Assembly (NCBI GenBank): GCA_032718475.1
Contig: JAUCBJ010004978.1
Location: 1 to 43,007 of the forward strand
Length of the DNA stretch: 43,007 nucleotides
Source: Nemertoderma westbladi
Lineage: Eukaryota; Xenacoelomorpha; Nemertodermatida; Nemertodermatidae
Direction of reading: 5' to 3'
Part shown: in pieces, positions 11,101-19,493 of the stretch
How positions within the stretch are numbered: the stretch's first letter is position 1
How the letters are laid out: every line of letters begins with the position of its first letter
Notes under the pieces: model-generated
The model's input: the letters and a program-made list of their open reading frames with translations, nothing else
Databases searched by the model: none
Told to the model about the DNA's origin: nothing
Program-made: the position numbers and the translations under genes

Positions 11101-13932
11101 ATGGTCGTCAGGATCTTCGGCGCTAAGGACTCGCCGGTAGCATGCAGTGACATGCTAAAGAGGACGGCAACTATGTGCGAAAACGAGTTCCCTCCAACCG
11201 TCATAGAAACCATTCGACGATGCTTCTACGTGGACGACGGATGCGCCGGCGCGGATAATGTGGATGAGGCATATCGGCTAGCAATGGGGATGGTAGAATG
11301 TCTAAAGAAAGGAGGGTTTCCGCTCGTGAAGTTCAGATCCCACGACAAAACACTTATGGAAAAGTTTCCGGAGGACATCCGGCTGGAAAATAACAAAATG
11401 TATTCGGAGGATGTGGAACATCGTGTACTCGGGATTGAATGGGACATAGAATCAGACGAATTCATCTTCAAATATAAACCCCTACCCAAGCCTATGACAA
11501 AAAGGGGATGTTTGTCGATAAAAAGCGCCATCTTCGACCCACTAAATTTCATATCTCCAGTAACCTTGGCCGGAATGAACCTGATTAAGGAAATGTGGAT
11601 AGAAGGACTGGGATGGGACGAAGAGCTCCCCCCACACCTCAGCGTCAAATGGAGAAAATGGACAGAGCAGCTCGAACACCTACATCTTATGCGGATACCT
11701 AGACCGCTCTTCCTCGATAAACTACCCACCGATATCTTCAAGCTCCACACCTTTTCGGATGCTTCGAATACCGGAATCGGCGTAGTCACCTTCTTACGGA
11801 GACTAAGTAACGATGGAAATGGCGATACAAGCTTCTTATTCTCCAAAGCAAAGACAGTATCCGGGGAATTCGTAGCAACGATTCCGAGACTCGAGCTACA
11901 AGCTGCAGTTTGGGCAGTAAGACAGAATCGCATGGTCATGCGGAATCTACGGATCCCCATAGAATCTCAACACTTCTGGGTCGATTCGAGTATAGTTCTC
12001 TATTATCTCCACTCTCCATCACGGCGTCACACCACGTTTGTTGCAAACCAAGCCACGGAGATTAAACAGTGTACCGGCCGAGAACAGTGGCATCACGTGA
12101 ACGGGAAGGAAAACCCAGTGGACTTATCAAGCCGAGGCGCCACCCCAAAACAACTCGGTAAAAATAAACTCTGGCTTACAGGCCCGGAATTCCTACGGCA
12201 GCCACAATTAACATGGAGTACCCGATTCGACCCCGAACTCGATAGCGGAAAATACTCCGAGGACGATAAAGAGATCCGTAAAGTCCATCGAAGCAACGCG
12301 GTGGAAATTTATAGTTGTCTGACTGAGCCTGCAAAGGACTCGGGCAGGCACTATAACGTCGCGACGATCACTCAACTAGCGGCGTCTCTACATCGGTTGA
12401 TCGAGCGAACTTCATCAATGAGACGGCTCGTCCAACACGTTATAACCCTTCGTAACTTCCTACGGTGGAAAAACAACAAACCGATAGTTCAACGGAATAT
12501 ACAAGAACTCATTATCGCGGAGAAGTGTATTGTTAGATATATCCAGAGAGAAAGTTTCCCCGATGAATGGGAACAACTTAGTGCGGGCAAAACATTGAAA
12601 CCGGACAGCCCAGTCTACCAACTGAGACCAATGATGGGAAAGGACGGACTGATCCGACTGAATACCCGGATGGCAAACGCACCGGTCGAATATGAGGTTA
12701 AATACCCGGCGCTTCTGCCCGGAATGTCGACACTAGCTAAGCTATTAATTCTACAATGTCACGAGGACAACCACCACGCTGGACAGAATTGGATTATAGC
12801 TAATATAAGACAAAAATATTGGATCACCCACATCCAGCCACTAATCCGGAAAGTGTTGAAACGTTGCTTCACCTGCAGACGTTACCTAGCACCACCAATC
12901 ACCCAAAAGATGGCCGACCTACCAGCCACCCGTCTACAAGCAGATTCCCCACCGTTCTACGTCACCGGAGTGGACTGTTTCGGACCGTTTACGGTCATCG
13001 AACGACGATCCAACATCAAATGCTGGGGAGCCATCTTCACCTGCCTAAGGTCTAGGGCAATTTACCTAGATATCGTGGTAAATCTGACACAACACGCATT
13101 CATCAACGCTCTGCGTCGGTTCGTGGCGAACAACGGGACATGCCGCCACATGTATTCCGATAATGGTACAAACTTTGTGGGAGGAGAAAGAGAACTTAGA
13201 GAGGCGATCGAGGGATGGTTTACCGATAACACCGCATCCCAAGTCTGGAAGGAACACCAGATACAGTGGCACTTCCAGACCCCCTTAGCACCCCATACGA
13301 GCGGGGTATGGGAGAAACTGATCGACCTAGTGAAACGATCCATGCGCGTCGCTCTAGGCGATACCCGGGTAACCCATGACACCCTCCGCACAACATTCTG
13401 CGAGATCACGGCTACCCTGAACAACCGACCCATTGTCCCTATCCGCGACGACCCCACAGACCTGGAGCCCCTCACTCCTAACCACATACTGGGGAGACCC
13501 AAAACCCACGTTCTCCCGGAAACCATGTTCCCGGATCCCAACGAGATCGCGAAACATACAAACTGGAAAAAGGCCCAAGCGTTGGCAGCGCATTGGTGGA
13601 GAATTTGGGCCCAGGAGTACCTCATAACCCTCCGGACCAGGAGGAAATGGAACAACACCTACCGGAACGTCGCAGTTGGCGACATGGTACTAGTTAAAGA
13701 AGATCTCAAAGACCGCGTTCACTGGCCTGTGGCGCGGGTCGTGACCATACACCCAAGCAAAGACGGACTTGCGAGGACTGTGACGATACGAACGGCATCG
13801 GGCCACTACCAACGCCCTATCCAGAAGCTGTGCCTTCTTGAAGGCAATGACAGTGGTGATTCTACGAGAGGTGATAAGTTCCCTACTCAAGATCCTGCTG
13901 CGGACATTGGTGACAATTACAAACCCGTGTAA
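8104..13932 (+). CDS. pol: BEL/Pao Gag-Pol polyprotein: gag core, protease, RT, RNase H, integrase
   Basis: The frame is open from 8023; 8104 is the first Met after the TAG. Domains in order, numbered from that Met: the DUF1759-type gag core, about 180-330 (FEGDPVDYLRFKKRF); zinc knuckles, about 442-505, including the CX2CX4HX4C motif CFRCLGTGHYVREC; aspartic protease, about 590-760 (LDNGSDGTII, with DNG rather than DSG/DTG); RT, about 890-1110, with CDIKAMFHQV and YVDD at 1041; RNase H, about 1213-1345 (FSDAS, LELQAA, WVDSS, NPVDLSSRG); the H2C2 zinc domain, about 1555-1595; the integrase D,D,E core (GVDCFGPF, SDNGTNF, VWEKLIDL), about 1620-1740; and a DUF5641-type C-terminus to about 1915. 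All catalytic residues I can check are present. It copies the element's RNA and integrates the DNA. Confidence 0.95.
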   Translation: MRKQHAEAQAILIHKKNADIAKLAEYEAALIERDIQLYEDWERDIDQEYEPSPVPELEKSFIPTAAKLPKPEIPPIKQSTLSAQAPVFHPPPATLKNEEHYFPSNTTTASVPKYEPEKDSERDATPRSNNPFTSTPQTRSRVIIKTPPIIDTSSMGVSANNYNPPSHSGSDDVSIIRALENRLAMPKMEIRTFEGDPVDYLRFKKRFFAQIGSTDIADAQKLVYLSQYLGDKPRRIIACFEGGSLEAYYDAWKTLDKRYGNTGTIINKTLERLIQDAGSLGDPQNIQEFSDSMKDAYYTLKPLNKEDQVNNILNLRQIARKFPGWLQSKWAYKCVDLRRRHPDRDPSFLEMSAFLYDISEAMNDSMFSKQSLAKLDGIESNSRSKITPPKPRFRPPPVSTMAITMAEDSDDEDYEEPTSAEEWACYLASWAPEREGITNSLLCLFCGEKHKVEFCRKFQFAELVPRFEAIMKHRGCFRCLGTGHYVRECDQRSCCAVCNDQRHHTLLHIPANFDFTTLPFRIEARRRGETNHVFKGTRTTQRRETNPFKISTDTPQVTNISATINLINRRYMVFAKVIPVRIQGVGKSLTTLAFLDNGSDGTIIDRDFLEQLGLEYEPCKRPIQTITDNREVESGEVQLQMEGVMKGYETVKLTIKNALVHTDLRVRFRQSAEYAPLIQLDRDDVDLRCPQLDVNRITLLIGLDTPELHIPTGDIARSIKQDDGFYAERTIMGWTLCGIKEETTDTYTYLPKCQIKENATSVGYCSASDLDKDLFLETEKTQREMTKYFNLETQEFAEKDENPSEEDQYCMDILDQATFKDGHWCSPMLWKDPNKPMANNASMALRRLKGILRRLNDQPEIKEKYNTVIQGYLDDGLAEMVPRNELQGGKRTYYLPTHYVVEARKGGKIRVVNDAAAMYQGESLNSQLYTGPNIYSTLIGVLIRFRENRVAFTCDIKAMFHQVRTLPRDSDCLRILWTDKTLTQQEISQLTIKDVDVMRMVVRIFGAKDSPVACSDMLKRTATMCENEFPPTVIETIRRCFYVDDGCAGADNVDEAYRLAMGMVECLKKGGFPLVKFRSHDKTLMEKFPEDIRLENNKMYSEDVEHRVLGIEWDIESDEFIFKYKPLPKPMTKRGCLSIKSAIFDPLNFISPVTLAGMNLIKEMWIEGLGWDEELPPHLSVKWRKWTEQLEHLHLMRIPRPLFLDKLPTDIFKLHTFSDASNTGIGVVTFLRRLSNDGNGDTSFLFSKAKTVSGEFVATIPRLELQAAVWAVRQNRMVMRNLRIPIESQHFWVDSSIVLYYLHSPSRRHTTFVANQATEIKQCTGREQWHHVNGKENPVDLSSRGATPKQLGKNKLWLTGPEFLRQPQLTWSTRFDPELDSGKYSEDDKEIRKVHRSNAVEIYSCLTEPAKDSGRHYNVATITQLAASLHRLIERTSSMRRLVQHVITLRNFLRWKNNKPIVQRNIQELIIAEKCIVRYIQRESFPDEWEQLSAGKTLKPDSPVYQLRPMMGKDGLIRLNTRMANAPVEYEVKYPALLPGMSTLAKLLILQCHEDNHHAGQNWIIANIRQKYWITHIQPLIRKVLKRCFTCRRYLAPPITQKMADLPATRLQADSPPFYVTGVDCFGPFTVIERRSNIKCWGAIFTCLRSRAIYLDIVVNLTQHAFINALRRFVANNGTCRHMYSDNGTNFVGGERELREAIEGWFTDNTASQVWKEHQIQWHFQTPLAPHTSGVWEKLIDLVKRSMRVALGDTRVTHDTLRTTFCEITATLNNRPIVPIRDDPTDLEPLTPNHILGRPKTHVLPETMFPDPNEIAKHTNWKKAQALAAHWWRIWAQEYLITLRTRRKWNNTYRNVAVGDMVLVKEDLKDRVHWPVARVVTIHPSKDGLARTVTIRTASGHYQRPIQKLCLLEGNDSGDSTRGDKFPTQDPAADIGDNYKPV
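8443..8468 (+). repeat. Copy of the LTR module CGAG..CTCG inside gag
   Basis: A 26 bp segment with the core CGAGCCTGAAAAGGACTCG is shared with three places in each LTR (5534-5560, 5839-5865 and 6059-6085 in the 5' LTR). Here it is read as YEPEKDSER. CGAG and CTCG can pair to close a small hairpin. Confidence 0.8.
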
Positions 13933-14194
13933 CCCTTCTCATCATGTTGACAAACTCTTTTTAACTGTGATGTATCGACAACAAATTATGGACCCCCCTT
14001 AAACCAACTGTAACCACGCAATGGTATTTGTGTTTCCTCGTGTGTTATGTGGAGTCCAGCGTCACCCTGCAGATGTTTCGACTGACGCAGGGTCGTTTAT
14101 GCATTGTTTACCCTGATTTTGGTCATCGGGACCAACGATATTGGATTATTGGAAATGGTAAAGATTTGAAGTGGAATTCATTGTATTCATTGCA

Positions 14195-14640
14195 GTATGT
14201 TATGTTGTCCGTTGCGTGCGCAGTTCGGGGCGTAGGCGGTGTAACGAGTCCAGCTGTAGATCCCGGATTGCCGCGCAACACCCCCTCTATCCCGTTATTC
14301 TGGTGGGTCCATGGTGCATCCACATGACTTCGACGATAGAGGGTTTTATGTTTCTCAGTCGCGTTATTCTGGTGGGACCGTTGCGTGGATTTTGGGGCGT
14401 AGGCGGTGTAACGAGTCCAGCTGTAGATCCCAGAATGTTGCGTAATCCCATCCCACATGACTTCGTCGACTGAGCTTTATGTTGTTGGGAGTGTTATTCT
14501 GGTGGGTCCCTGGTGCATCCACGTGACTTCACTCCCAGCGTCGTCATTGTCCGTTACGTGCGCAGTTTGGGGCGTAGGCGGTGTAACGAGTCCAGCTGTA
14601 GATCCCAGATTGCCGCGTAACACCCCTTCCACGACAAAGA
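14195..14640 (+). repeat. Three-fold repeat of structured RNA-like modules with covarying stems
   Basis: Block A (GGGGCGTAGGCGGTGTAACG...GATCCC) occurs at 14227-14264, 14394-14431 and 14569-14606. Block B (GTTATTCTGGTGGG...CAC[A/G]TGACTTC) lies between them and is enclosed by stems that differ in each copy but pair: CCCTCTATC/GATAGAGGG, CTCAGTCG/CGACTGAG and GGGAGTG/CACTCCC. Around block A, GTTGCG pairs with CGCAAC in copy 1 and GTTACG with CGTAAC in copy 3, a compensatory change. In copy 2, block A lies within the loop of block B. I do not recognise the RNA family. Confidence 0.75.
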
Positions 14641-15099
14641 TTAACCAAAGAAAATGATTGAATATAGTTGGAAATGATGAAAAGGATCAGACAACTCTAC
14701 TATAAACCTGAATGATGACGCGTATGCTGATGAAAATGTAATGATGCGCACCCTGGTGCTGCGCTTATAACCAATGATGATAGCCGGGGGGCTATAAACC
14801 CAATGATGATGTGGAAATAAATAAATGTGAAATAAATGGTGGAAATAAATGTGTTGAAATATATGTGGAAATAAATGAAATGAGATGGAATAATAATGAA
14901 ATGAAAAAAGACAAAAAAAAGGTATAAAAAAGTCTAAAGAAAAGAATTGAAAAAAAGAAAGGACAAAAAAGTCATAACACTGGTTGGATATTAATGTATA
15001 GTTATAGTAACTGTAAATGCTGAATGTATTAGCAATAAGATGATAGATGCCTATATAGCAATGTTATTAATAAACTGAATTAAATAAAAAACTGAATTA

Positions 15100-15121
15100 T
15101 TCTGCTATCGCTATAGTTTCA
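15100..15121 (+). promoter_or_regulatory. Candidate splice acceptor before the 3' ORFs
   Basis: A T/C-enriched stretch ending TTTCAG (to 15121) lies 55 bases before the ATG at 15177. The 3' genes sit more than 8 kb from the promoter, so a spliced subgenomic mRNA, as used for env-position genes, is a natural way to express them. The acceptor is only moderately pyrimidine-rich. Confidence 0.3.
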
Positions 15122-15176
15122 GACTTTCTGGACTTATAATTAACTGATCTAATTTGTAACGGATATAATCGTAAAT

Positions 15177-15950
15177 ATGGACCCAAATCGCCAAATTATC
15201 GGCGAATTACGTAACACGATAGATCTACTGGAATATTCGCAACCTGGATCCCCTGACTTTGATACAAATTGGAGCACCCTGCTAAATGAGAACGTGCGAG
15301 TCGTTAAATTCACCGGGCGAGAGGGACCGGATTCCAAGAATCTACGAGCCCTCCGGTTAGCCGATGCTAGTACGAGACTGAAAAGAACTCGGAACGCAAA
15401 GGCAACCGGAGGGGACGATTCGTCGTTTTGGGAAACGTTCCGGCAGAGCGTTTACAGATCCCAATGTTTGATCTACGACAACGAGGGAAACGCGACGCCC
15501 ACCTCGAAAGCGATTACGTTGGCGAGATGTCAAAGTTTCGTCGACGACAAGAGTACGTACCTCGCCCACTGGGGAAACCTGTCGGAGTGTACGGCGACGC
15601 TTCGAGAGGAACGCATATCGATTATCCAAAACCGCGACGACTACCAGGAAAAGTACGGGGCGAAAGAATACGGTCGATCCTTAGTCGTCGTCCTCGGAAC
15701 CCTGGACGGTTTGGTACTGGTGTGCCGAATATTCCCGACACCCAGACAGGAAGTGCAGGCAGCCGGAGCGATCTGGTTGCTACCTCCGGAAATCCAAAAG
15801 ATCCTCTTCGACTTCGACGTCATTAAAATCGGGTCGGATATCAAGGCGGACGTCCGGAACGACTACGCGAACGCTCCTGCAGGAAGAAACCGACGAGACG
15901 ACCTCAACGCCCTTAGCCATTGCATCGACACTCAAACGCTACTAGCCTGA
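15177..15950 (+). CDS. Env-position ORF A, first part; weak exonuclease-fold resemblance
   Basis: 257 codons ending in TGA, beyond which the same frame stays open to 16442. No signal peptide or membrane segment is visible, so it is not a classical envelope gene. The segment from about residue 165 (LVVVLGTLDGLVLVCRIF) through a leucine-rich linker to VIKIGSDIKADV (about 214-226) recalls the middle of DEDD-type 3'-5' exonuclease domains (WRN/EXD-like), where a strand pair is followed by a K-V/I-G-x-x-x-x-x-D helix. The first acidic motif (DxE) is not visible, so activity is doubtful and the match may be chance. Residues 65-75 (STRLKRTRNAK) are encoded by a copy of the LTR module. Function is unknown. 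Confidence 0.5.
   Translation: MDPNRQIIGELRNTIDLLEYSQPGSPDFDTNWSTLLNENVRVVKFTGREGPDSKNLRALRLADASTRLKRTRNAKATGGDDSSFWETFRQSVYRSQCLIYDNEGNATPTSKAITLARCQSFVDDKSTYLAHWGNLSECTATLREERISIIQNRDDYQEKYGAKEYGRSLVVVLGTLDGLVLVCRIFPTPRQEVQAAGAIWLLPPEIQKILFDFDVIKIGSDIKADVRNDYANAPAGRNRRDDLNALSHCIDTQTLLA
15371..15396 (+). repeat. Copy of the LTR module CGAG..CTCG inside ORF A
   Basis: A 26 bp segment with the core CGAGACTGAAAAGAACTCG is identical to the LTR copies at 5534-5560 and 5839-5865 over this core. Here it is read in a different frame from the gag copy at 8443-8468, giving TRLKRTRNA. Confidence 0.85.
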
Positions 15951-16636
15951 TTACGATTCGCCGAGTTCATGCGAGGATTCCAAGAGGTGAGACCGACGAA
16001 ATCCGGGATCGGCTACCTCGCTGTGCTAAACGGCGGCATCAACTTCAAACCCCAGAAATTCCGGGACTATAATAAAATATATGGTGGATACCCGGGATTA
16101 GAAATAAAGAGCGAGCGAGAGGGTCGATGGAAGGACGTTGATCGGAAGTGGACGATACACCAAAGGTGGGAGAATCCCGATCGACGGAACTACGTTTACG
16201 TCGTTATGGAATGCTACACCGTCGCTAAGTTTATCTGTAAAACTCTCGATAACCTTATTACGGCGGTCCCCCTTTCCTTCGTCGACTACGACTGGAACGA
16301 GGTCATACACCACGCGTTCAAAGCGGTCGAGAACATTGCACCGGGAGAGACTAAACGCTCGCCGTTATCGATTCCTGGGACGAGAGCGGACCTTACGACA
16401 TCCCTACGATTACCGAACTTCTCGGTGCAGAGGAGCCTCTGATCTCTTCGGAAGGGGAAGAGATATGGCTAAACGAGGGTGTTCTACTCTCCACCCCGAA
16501 GCGACAACTCGAGCCGGTGGCCGCTTACCAACCGGCCGCAAACGGGTTGCCCCCACCGTACCAACTACGGAAGCAGGCGTTTCCTCACCACTCGGCTTCG
16601 GTAGCCCTGCGAGGGAGTTGGTTACTACCTTCGCGT
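15951..16636 (+). pseudogene. Continuation of ORF A after TGA, with a frameshift
   Basis: The frame of ORF A continues past TGA (15948-15950) to about 16355, with ordinary-looking coding sequence (for example YVYVVMECYTVAKFICKTL). It then shifts near 16355-16370 into a second frame that runs to a TAA at about 16636. That second frame has an acidic segment (PTITELLGAEEPL) followed by a proline-rich tail. An intact relative would encode roughly 480 residues. One nonsense and one frameshift are consistent with mutations since insertion, given LTR divergence near 1%. Confidence 0.55.
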
Positions 16637-16910
16637 TAAACGACTTCGGCGTTACGTGCCAAAGGTTATCCCCGTATCCTTTCCCGGGTGGCGAAGACTG
16701 GTCGTCGGAGATTCCGAGTACCAGCAATCAACAGACCCGCTCAGCGATATTGGTCGAGAAGGGCCCCAGCGCTGCGCCGACTCCCGACGATCTCCTCGGA
16801 ATCCCTCCGTCGAAAACCCCGGCACCTCTTTGCCGACAAGCGGTGGCTACTACACCCTCCGTTCCTCAGGATCCCATGCGACTAACCCGTTGGTACGCCG
16901 AGCAAACTGA
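16637..16910 (+). other. Ambiguous coding stretch between ORF A and ORF B
   Basis: Two overlapping frames are open: one from a Met at 16656 to a TGA at 16908-16910, another running through to a stop at 16975-16977. Both are rich in proline, serine and arginine, as expected for a disordered linker. I cannot decide which is translated, or whether this is the end of ORF A or the front of ORF B. Confidence 0.4.
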
Positions 16911-17750
16911 ATGGATCCACCGCCAGAGACGGTCGTCCGAGTTGAGACCAGCGGGACACAAAGAAGGAAAAGCCTAGCATTCCGCGGGCTACCGACCACC
17001 GCGAATATTCCGAAGAGTGACCGACGACTCGAATATTACGTCGGCCTCCCGATTCCGATATTCCCCGGTCGAGAGATGCAATTGGAGGTTTGCGGCAACT
17101 GCGGTTCGGAACAGTGCCCACGCGGTAGAAGGAATCGGGTTACCGATTCGTGCCTCCAGCTCATCGGGATACTCTATTGCCCATACTGCGCGACATCGGG
17201 CCACGACGTTTCCGTCTGCCCGATCCTATATAACCTCTGTACCACATGCAGTTTCCGTGGACATTCCTCTAGCCCCCGCTGCTATATCAAATGTCCAACC
17301 AAAGACGTTACCGCTATGGGAAATATGGTCATGTTTGAAACATACGCAAACAGCCACTTAAAGACCAAGGTTCGGAGAAACGCTCGGAATATCGCGCAGG
17401 AGATGGCGTGCGGGTATTTCTCCTTCCCGGAACGCCTCCACACGTCGGCCATGCTACCTTTCCATTACGTGGATCTGCTACTGAGCGCCGGATTATTCGG
17501 TCCATTTGAAGTCATTAGACGATTATACTCGTATAAAGAGGAGTTCGGTGACGGAGATTGGTTCCTAGAGGCACGCAAATCTGAGTTGGAAAGACGAACC
17601 GACATGATCCCTATGCCATCGAAAGGAAGAGCCGCCAGGAGACAAGCCGAAGCGTTACTCACGATGGATGTGGACGCTCCTCTACCAGCCATAGCGATCG
17701 ATGAGAGTCGACGGGCGAAGAGACGAAAGGTGTATCAGAAAAAGAAATAG
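16911..17750 (+). CDS. Env-position ORF B: zinc-knuckle protein (279 aa)
   Basis: The ORF is intact; the preceding frame's TGA abuts its ATG. It carries CGNCGSEQC (about 61-69), a CX2CX4HX4C knuckle CPYCATSGHDVSVC (about 90-103) and a second, CX2CX4HX5C, CTTCSFRGHSSSPRC (about 110-124). A helical middle follows, and the C-terminus is very basic (RRAKRRKVYQKKK), fitting a nuclear localisation or nucleic-acid-binding tail. The knuckle pattern is like that of Gag nucleocapsids, yet this element already has a nucleocapsid in gag-pol. It may therefore be a second nucleic-acid-binding protein acting with ORF A. It is not an envelope protein: there is no signal peptide or membrane anchor. No family is recognised. 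Confidence 0.75.
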   Translation: MDPPPETVVRVETSGTQRRKSLAFRGLPTTANIPKSDRRLEYYVGLPIPIFPGREMQLEVCGNCGSEQCPRGRRNRVTDSCLQLIGILYCPYCATSGHDVSVCPILYNLCTTCSFRGHSSSPRCYIKCPTKDVTAMGNMVMFETYANSHLKTKVRRNARNIAQEMACGYFSFPERLHTSAMLPFHYVDLLLSAGLFGPFEVIRRLYSYKEEFGDGDWFLEARKSELERRTDMIPMPSKGRAARRQAEALLTMDVDAPLPAIAIDESRRAKRRKVYQKKK

Positions 17751-17902
17751 TGGATCGGGATATTCCAGGAACATTTATCGAACATTTATTTATACAAACT
17801 CTAGGCCAAATTAATTAAAACTATGCAATATTAAATTTGGGTTTTTTATATTGGGAATGACCTACGCAAACTCAATCGACCGACAGACTTCACGAAGGTC
17901 AT

Positions 17903-17912
17903 TGGGGGGGAC
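17903..17912 (+). promoter_or_regulatory. Polypurine tract
   Basis: A TGGGGGGGAC run directly abuts the 3' LTR, the position and composition expected of the plus-strand primer left by RNase H. About 150 AT-rich bases separate it from the stop of ORF B. Confidence 0.75.
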
Positions 17913-19493
17913 TGTTCGCGGTATTTCAACTTTCCATAACGCGAGTTGAATATTTTTGTATTTTATTAAAATTGATTATTCCGATATTACTACTGGGTAC
18001 GGGACCATGGGTTTTGGGCACATTCTATAAACTGGGGGCGATTTATGGGCGAACTTTGGGGCAACTTACAGGGTACGGGAATAATTTCATAGTTATAAGG
18101 GCCAGGGGGGGATGGAAAATTCAAGCAGTATTCAGGTTAGCCTGAGTACTATTAGGCCCTGGCCAACCTCCTGCTGCCTGTAGGGGTGGATTTGGTAATG
18201 CGCCAGGCCTAAAGGACAAGGACTGCCCTTAGCAGTCCCTGGCCAACAGCAGTTATTACGAGACTGAAAAGAACTCGGAACGCTGACTGCTTGTGTCAGG
18301 GATTTGCGACGGGAAACGACAGCCCCTTAGTAGCCAAGCCGTTCTGGTTCTCGATGATCGAACCCTTCGAGGTTCGTGAGGGGTGGAACGGACACGCGAA
18401 CGGGCGGCCGACTAACGACTGCCCCCTGAGCTAAGCCGTACTGGTTCTCGATGACCGATCCCTTCGGGGTTCGCGAGGGGTGGGACGGACATGCGAAAGG
18501 GCTGGCCACAGGACGGGTTTGACGAGGACTGCCCTTAGCGGTCTCTGGTCAACGGCAGCTATTACGAGACTGAAAAGAACTCGGAACGCTGACTGCTTGT
18601 ACCGGGGATCTGCGACGGGAATCGACGACAGACCCCTTAGCCAAGCCGTACTGGTTCTCGATGATCGTTCCCTTCGGGGTTCGTGAGAGGTGGGACGGAC
18701 ACGCGACGGGGTCGAAAGACAAAGGACTAGACCCTACTGGCCTACCGACTGTTCGGAGCAGTTTCTCGGCTGCCGAAGCGACTACGAGCCTGAAAGGGAC
18801 TCGGAAAGCCTAGGTGGGTGGGTTTCTGCGATGAACCGACGGACCCCTAGCCAAGCCGTTCTGGTTCTCGATGATCGAACCCTTCGGGTTCGTGAGGGGT
18901 GGAACGGACACGCGAACGGGTCCACCGACACGACAGACTCCTAGCCAAGCCATACTGGTTCTCGATGACCGATCCCTTCGGGGTTCGAGAGGGGCGGTAC
19001 GGATACGCGACAGAGTCCACCGACTGGACCGACCCTTAGCTAAGCCGTGCTGGTTCTCGATGATCGTTCCCTTCGGGGTTCGTGAGGGGTGGAATGGACA
19101 CGCGACAGGGTCGACCGACACCGACACTACAGCACTAAGACCAGGACCAAGGGAAAAATCTGGGGAACATTAGGTAGGCTAAAATCTGAGCGAACAGTGG
19201 GTAATTAAATAATATACCGTAGGGATTTATATTATCGTGTATAATTATTGTGAATATTTGGTGTATATTGATTTGGGGAAGCCCAAAATTATTCTTAATC
19301 AGGTTCAACAGAGTTCAGTTACATTAGAGAGTATATCCAACTAATGCAGCTTTTTCTCAACCGCAACCCTGCATCTCAGAAATCATTCCTTCTCCAAAAT
19401 CAATATCCGGTGACTGGCCGGGGCTCAGTGGTCTGTAAAGTCACGTCTCCAGCATCGGCGTTTTTCCCCCCTGGTGTTGGGATAACGGCAACA
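17913..19493 (+). repeat. 3' LTR of the BEL/Pao element
   Basis: 1581 bp, the same length as the 5' LTR. Differences seen by eye include an extra C near 18325, a lost G near 18887 and about ten substitutions (for example near 18168, 18234 and 19095). It contains all six UUCG hairpins and three CGAG..CTCG modules. Confidence 0.95.

Larger units (their letters stand above)
13933..15176 (+). other. 1.24 kb non-coding spacer between pol and the 3' genes
   Basis: No convincing frame crosses this stretch. The first half holds the structured repeats at about 14195-14640. The second half (14640-15090) is A-rich, with short repeats around GGAAATAAATG (14814-14880) and AATAAA hexamers at 15069 and 15083. 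Those could act as poly(A) signals for a gag-pol transcript that excludes the 3' genes; this is inference. Confidence 0.7.
5191..19493 (+). mobile_element. BEL/Pao LTR retrotransposon, young, with extra 3' genes
   Basis: Two 1581 bp LTRs that begin TGTTCG and end GGCAACA enclose 11.1 kb of internal sequence. By eye the LTRs differ by about ten substitutions and two single-base indels, so the insertion is recent. Flanks are CTGAG (5186-5190) and CTGAT (19494-19498), a 5 bp duplication with one change. The opposite arm of the host transposon supports CTGAG as the original. Order: leader ORF, gag, protease, RT, RNase H, integrase, structured spacer, exonuclease-like ORF, zinc-knuckle ORF, polypurine tract. 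No primer-binding site starting TGG lies next to the 5' LTR. The copy has stops or frameshifts in gag and in the first 3' gene. Confidence 0.95.

Noticed and set aside
14028-14657. Overlapping short frames between pol and ORF A
   Set aside because: They reflect the three-fold structured repeat; the frames differ between repeats and the stems, not the amino acids, are conserved.
15177-17750. Envelope glycoprotein in the env position
   Set aside because: No signal peptide, transmembrane anchor or cleavage site is visible in either ORF.
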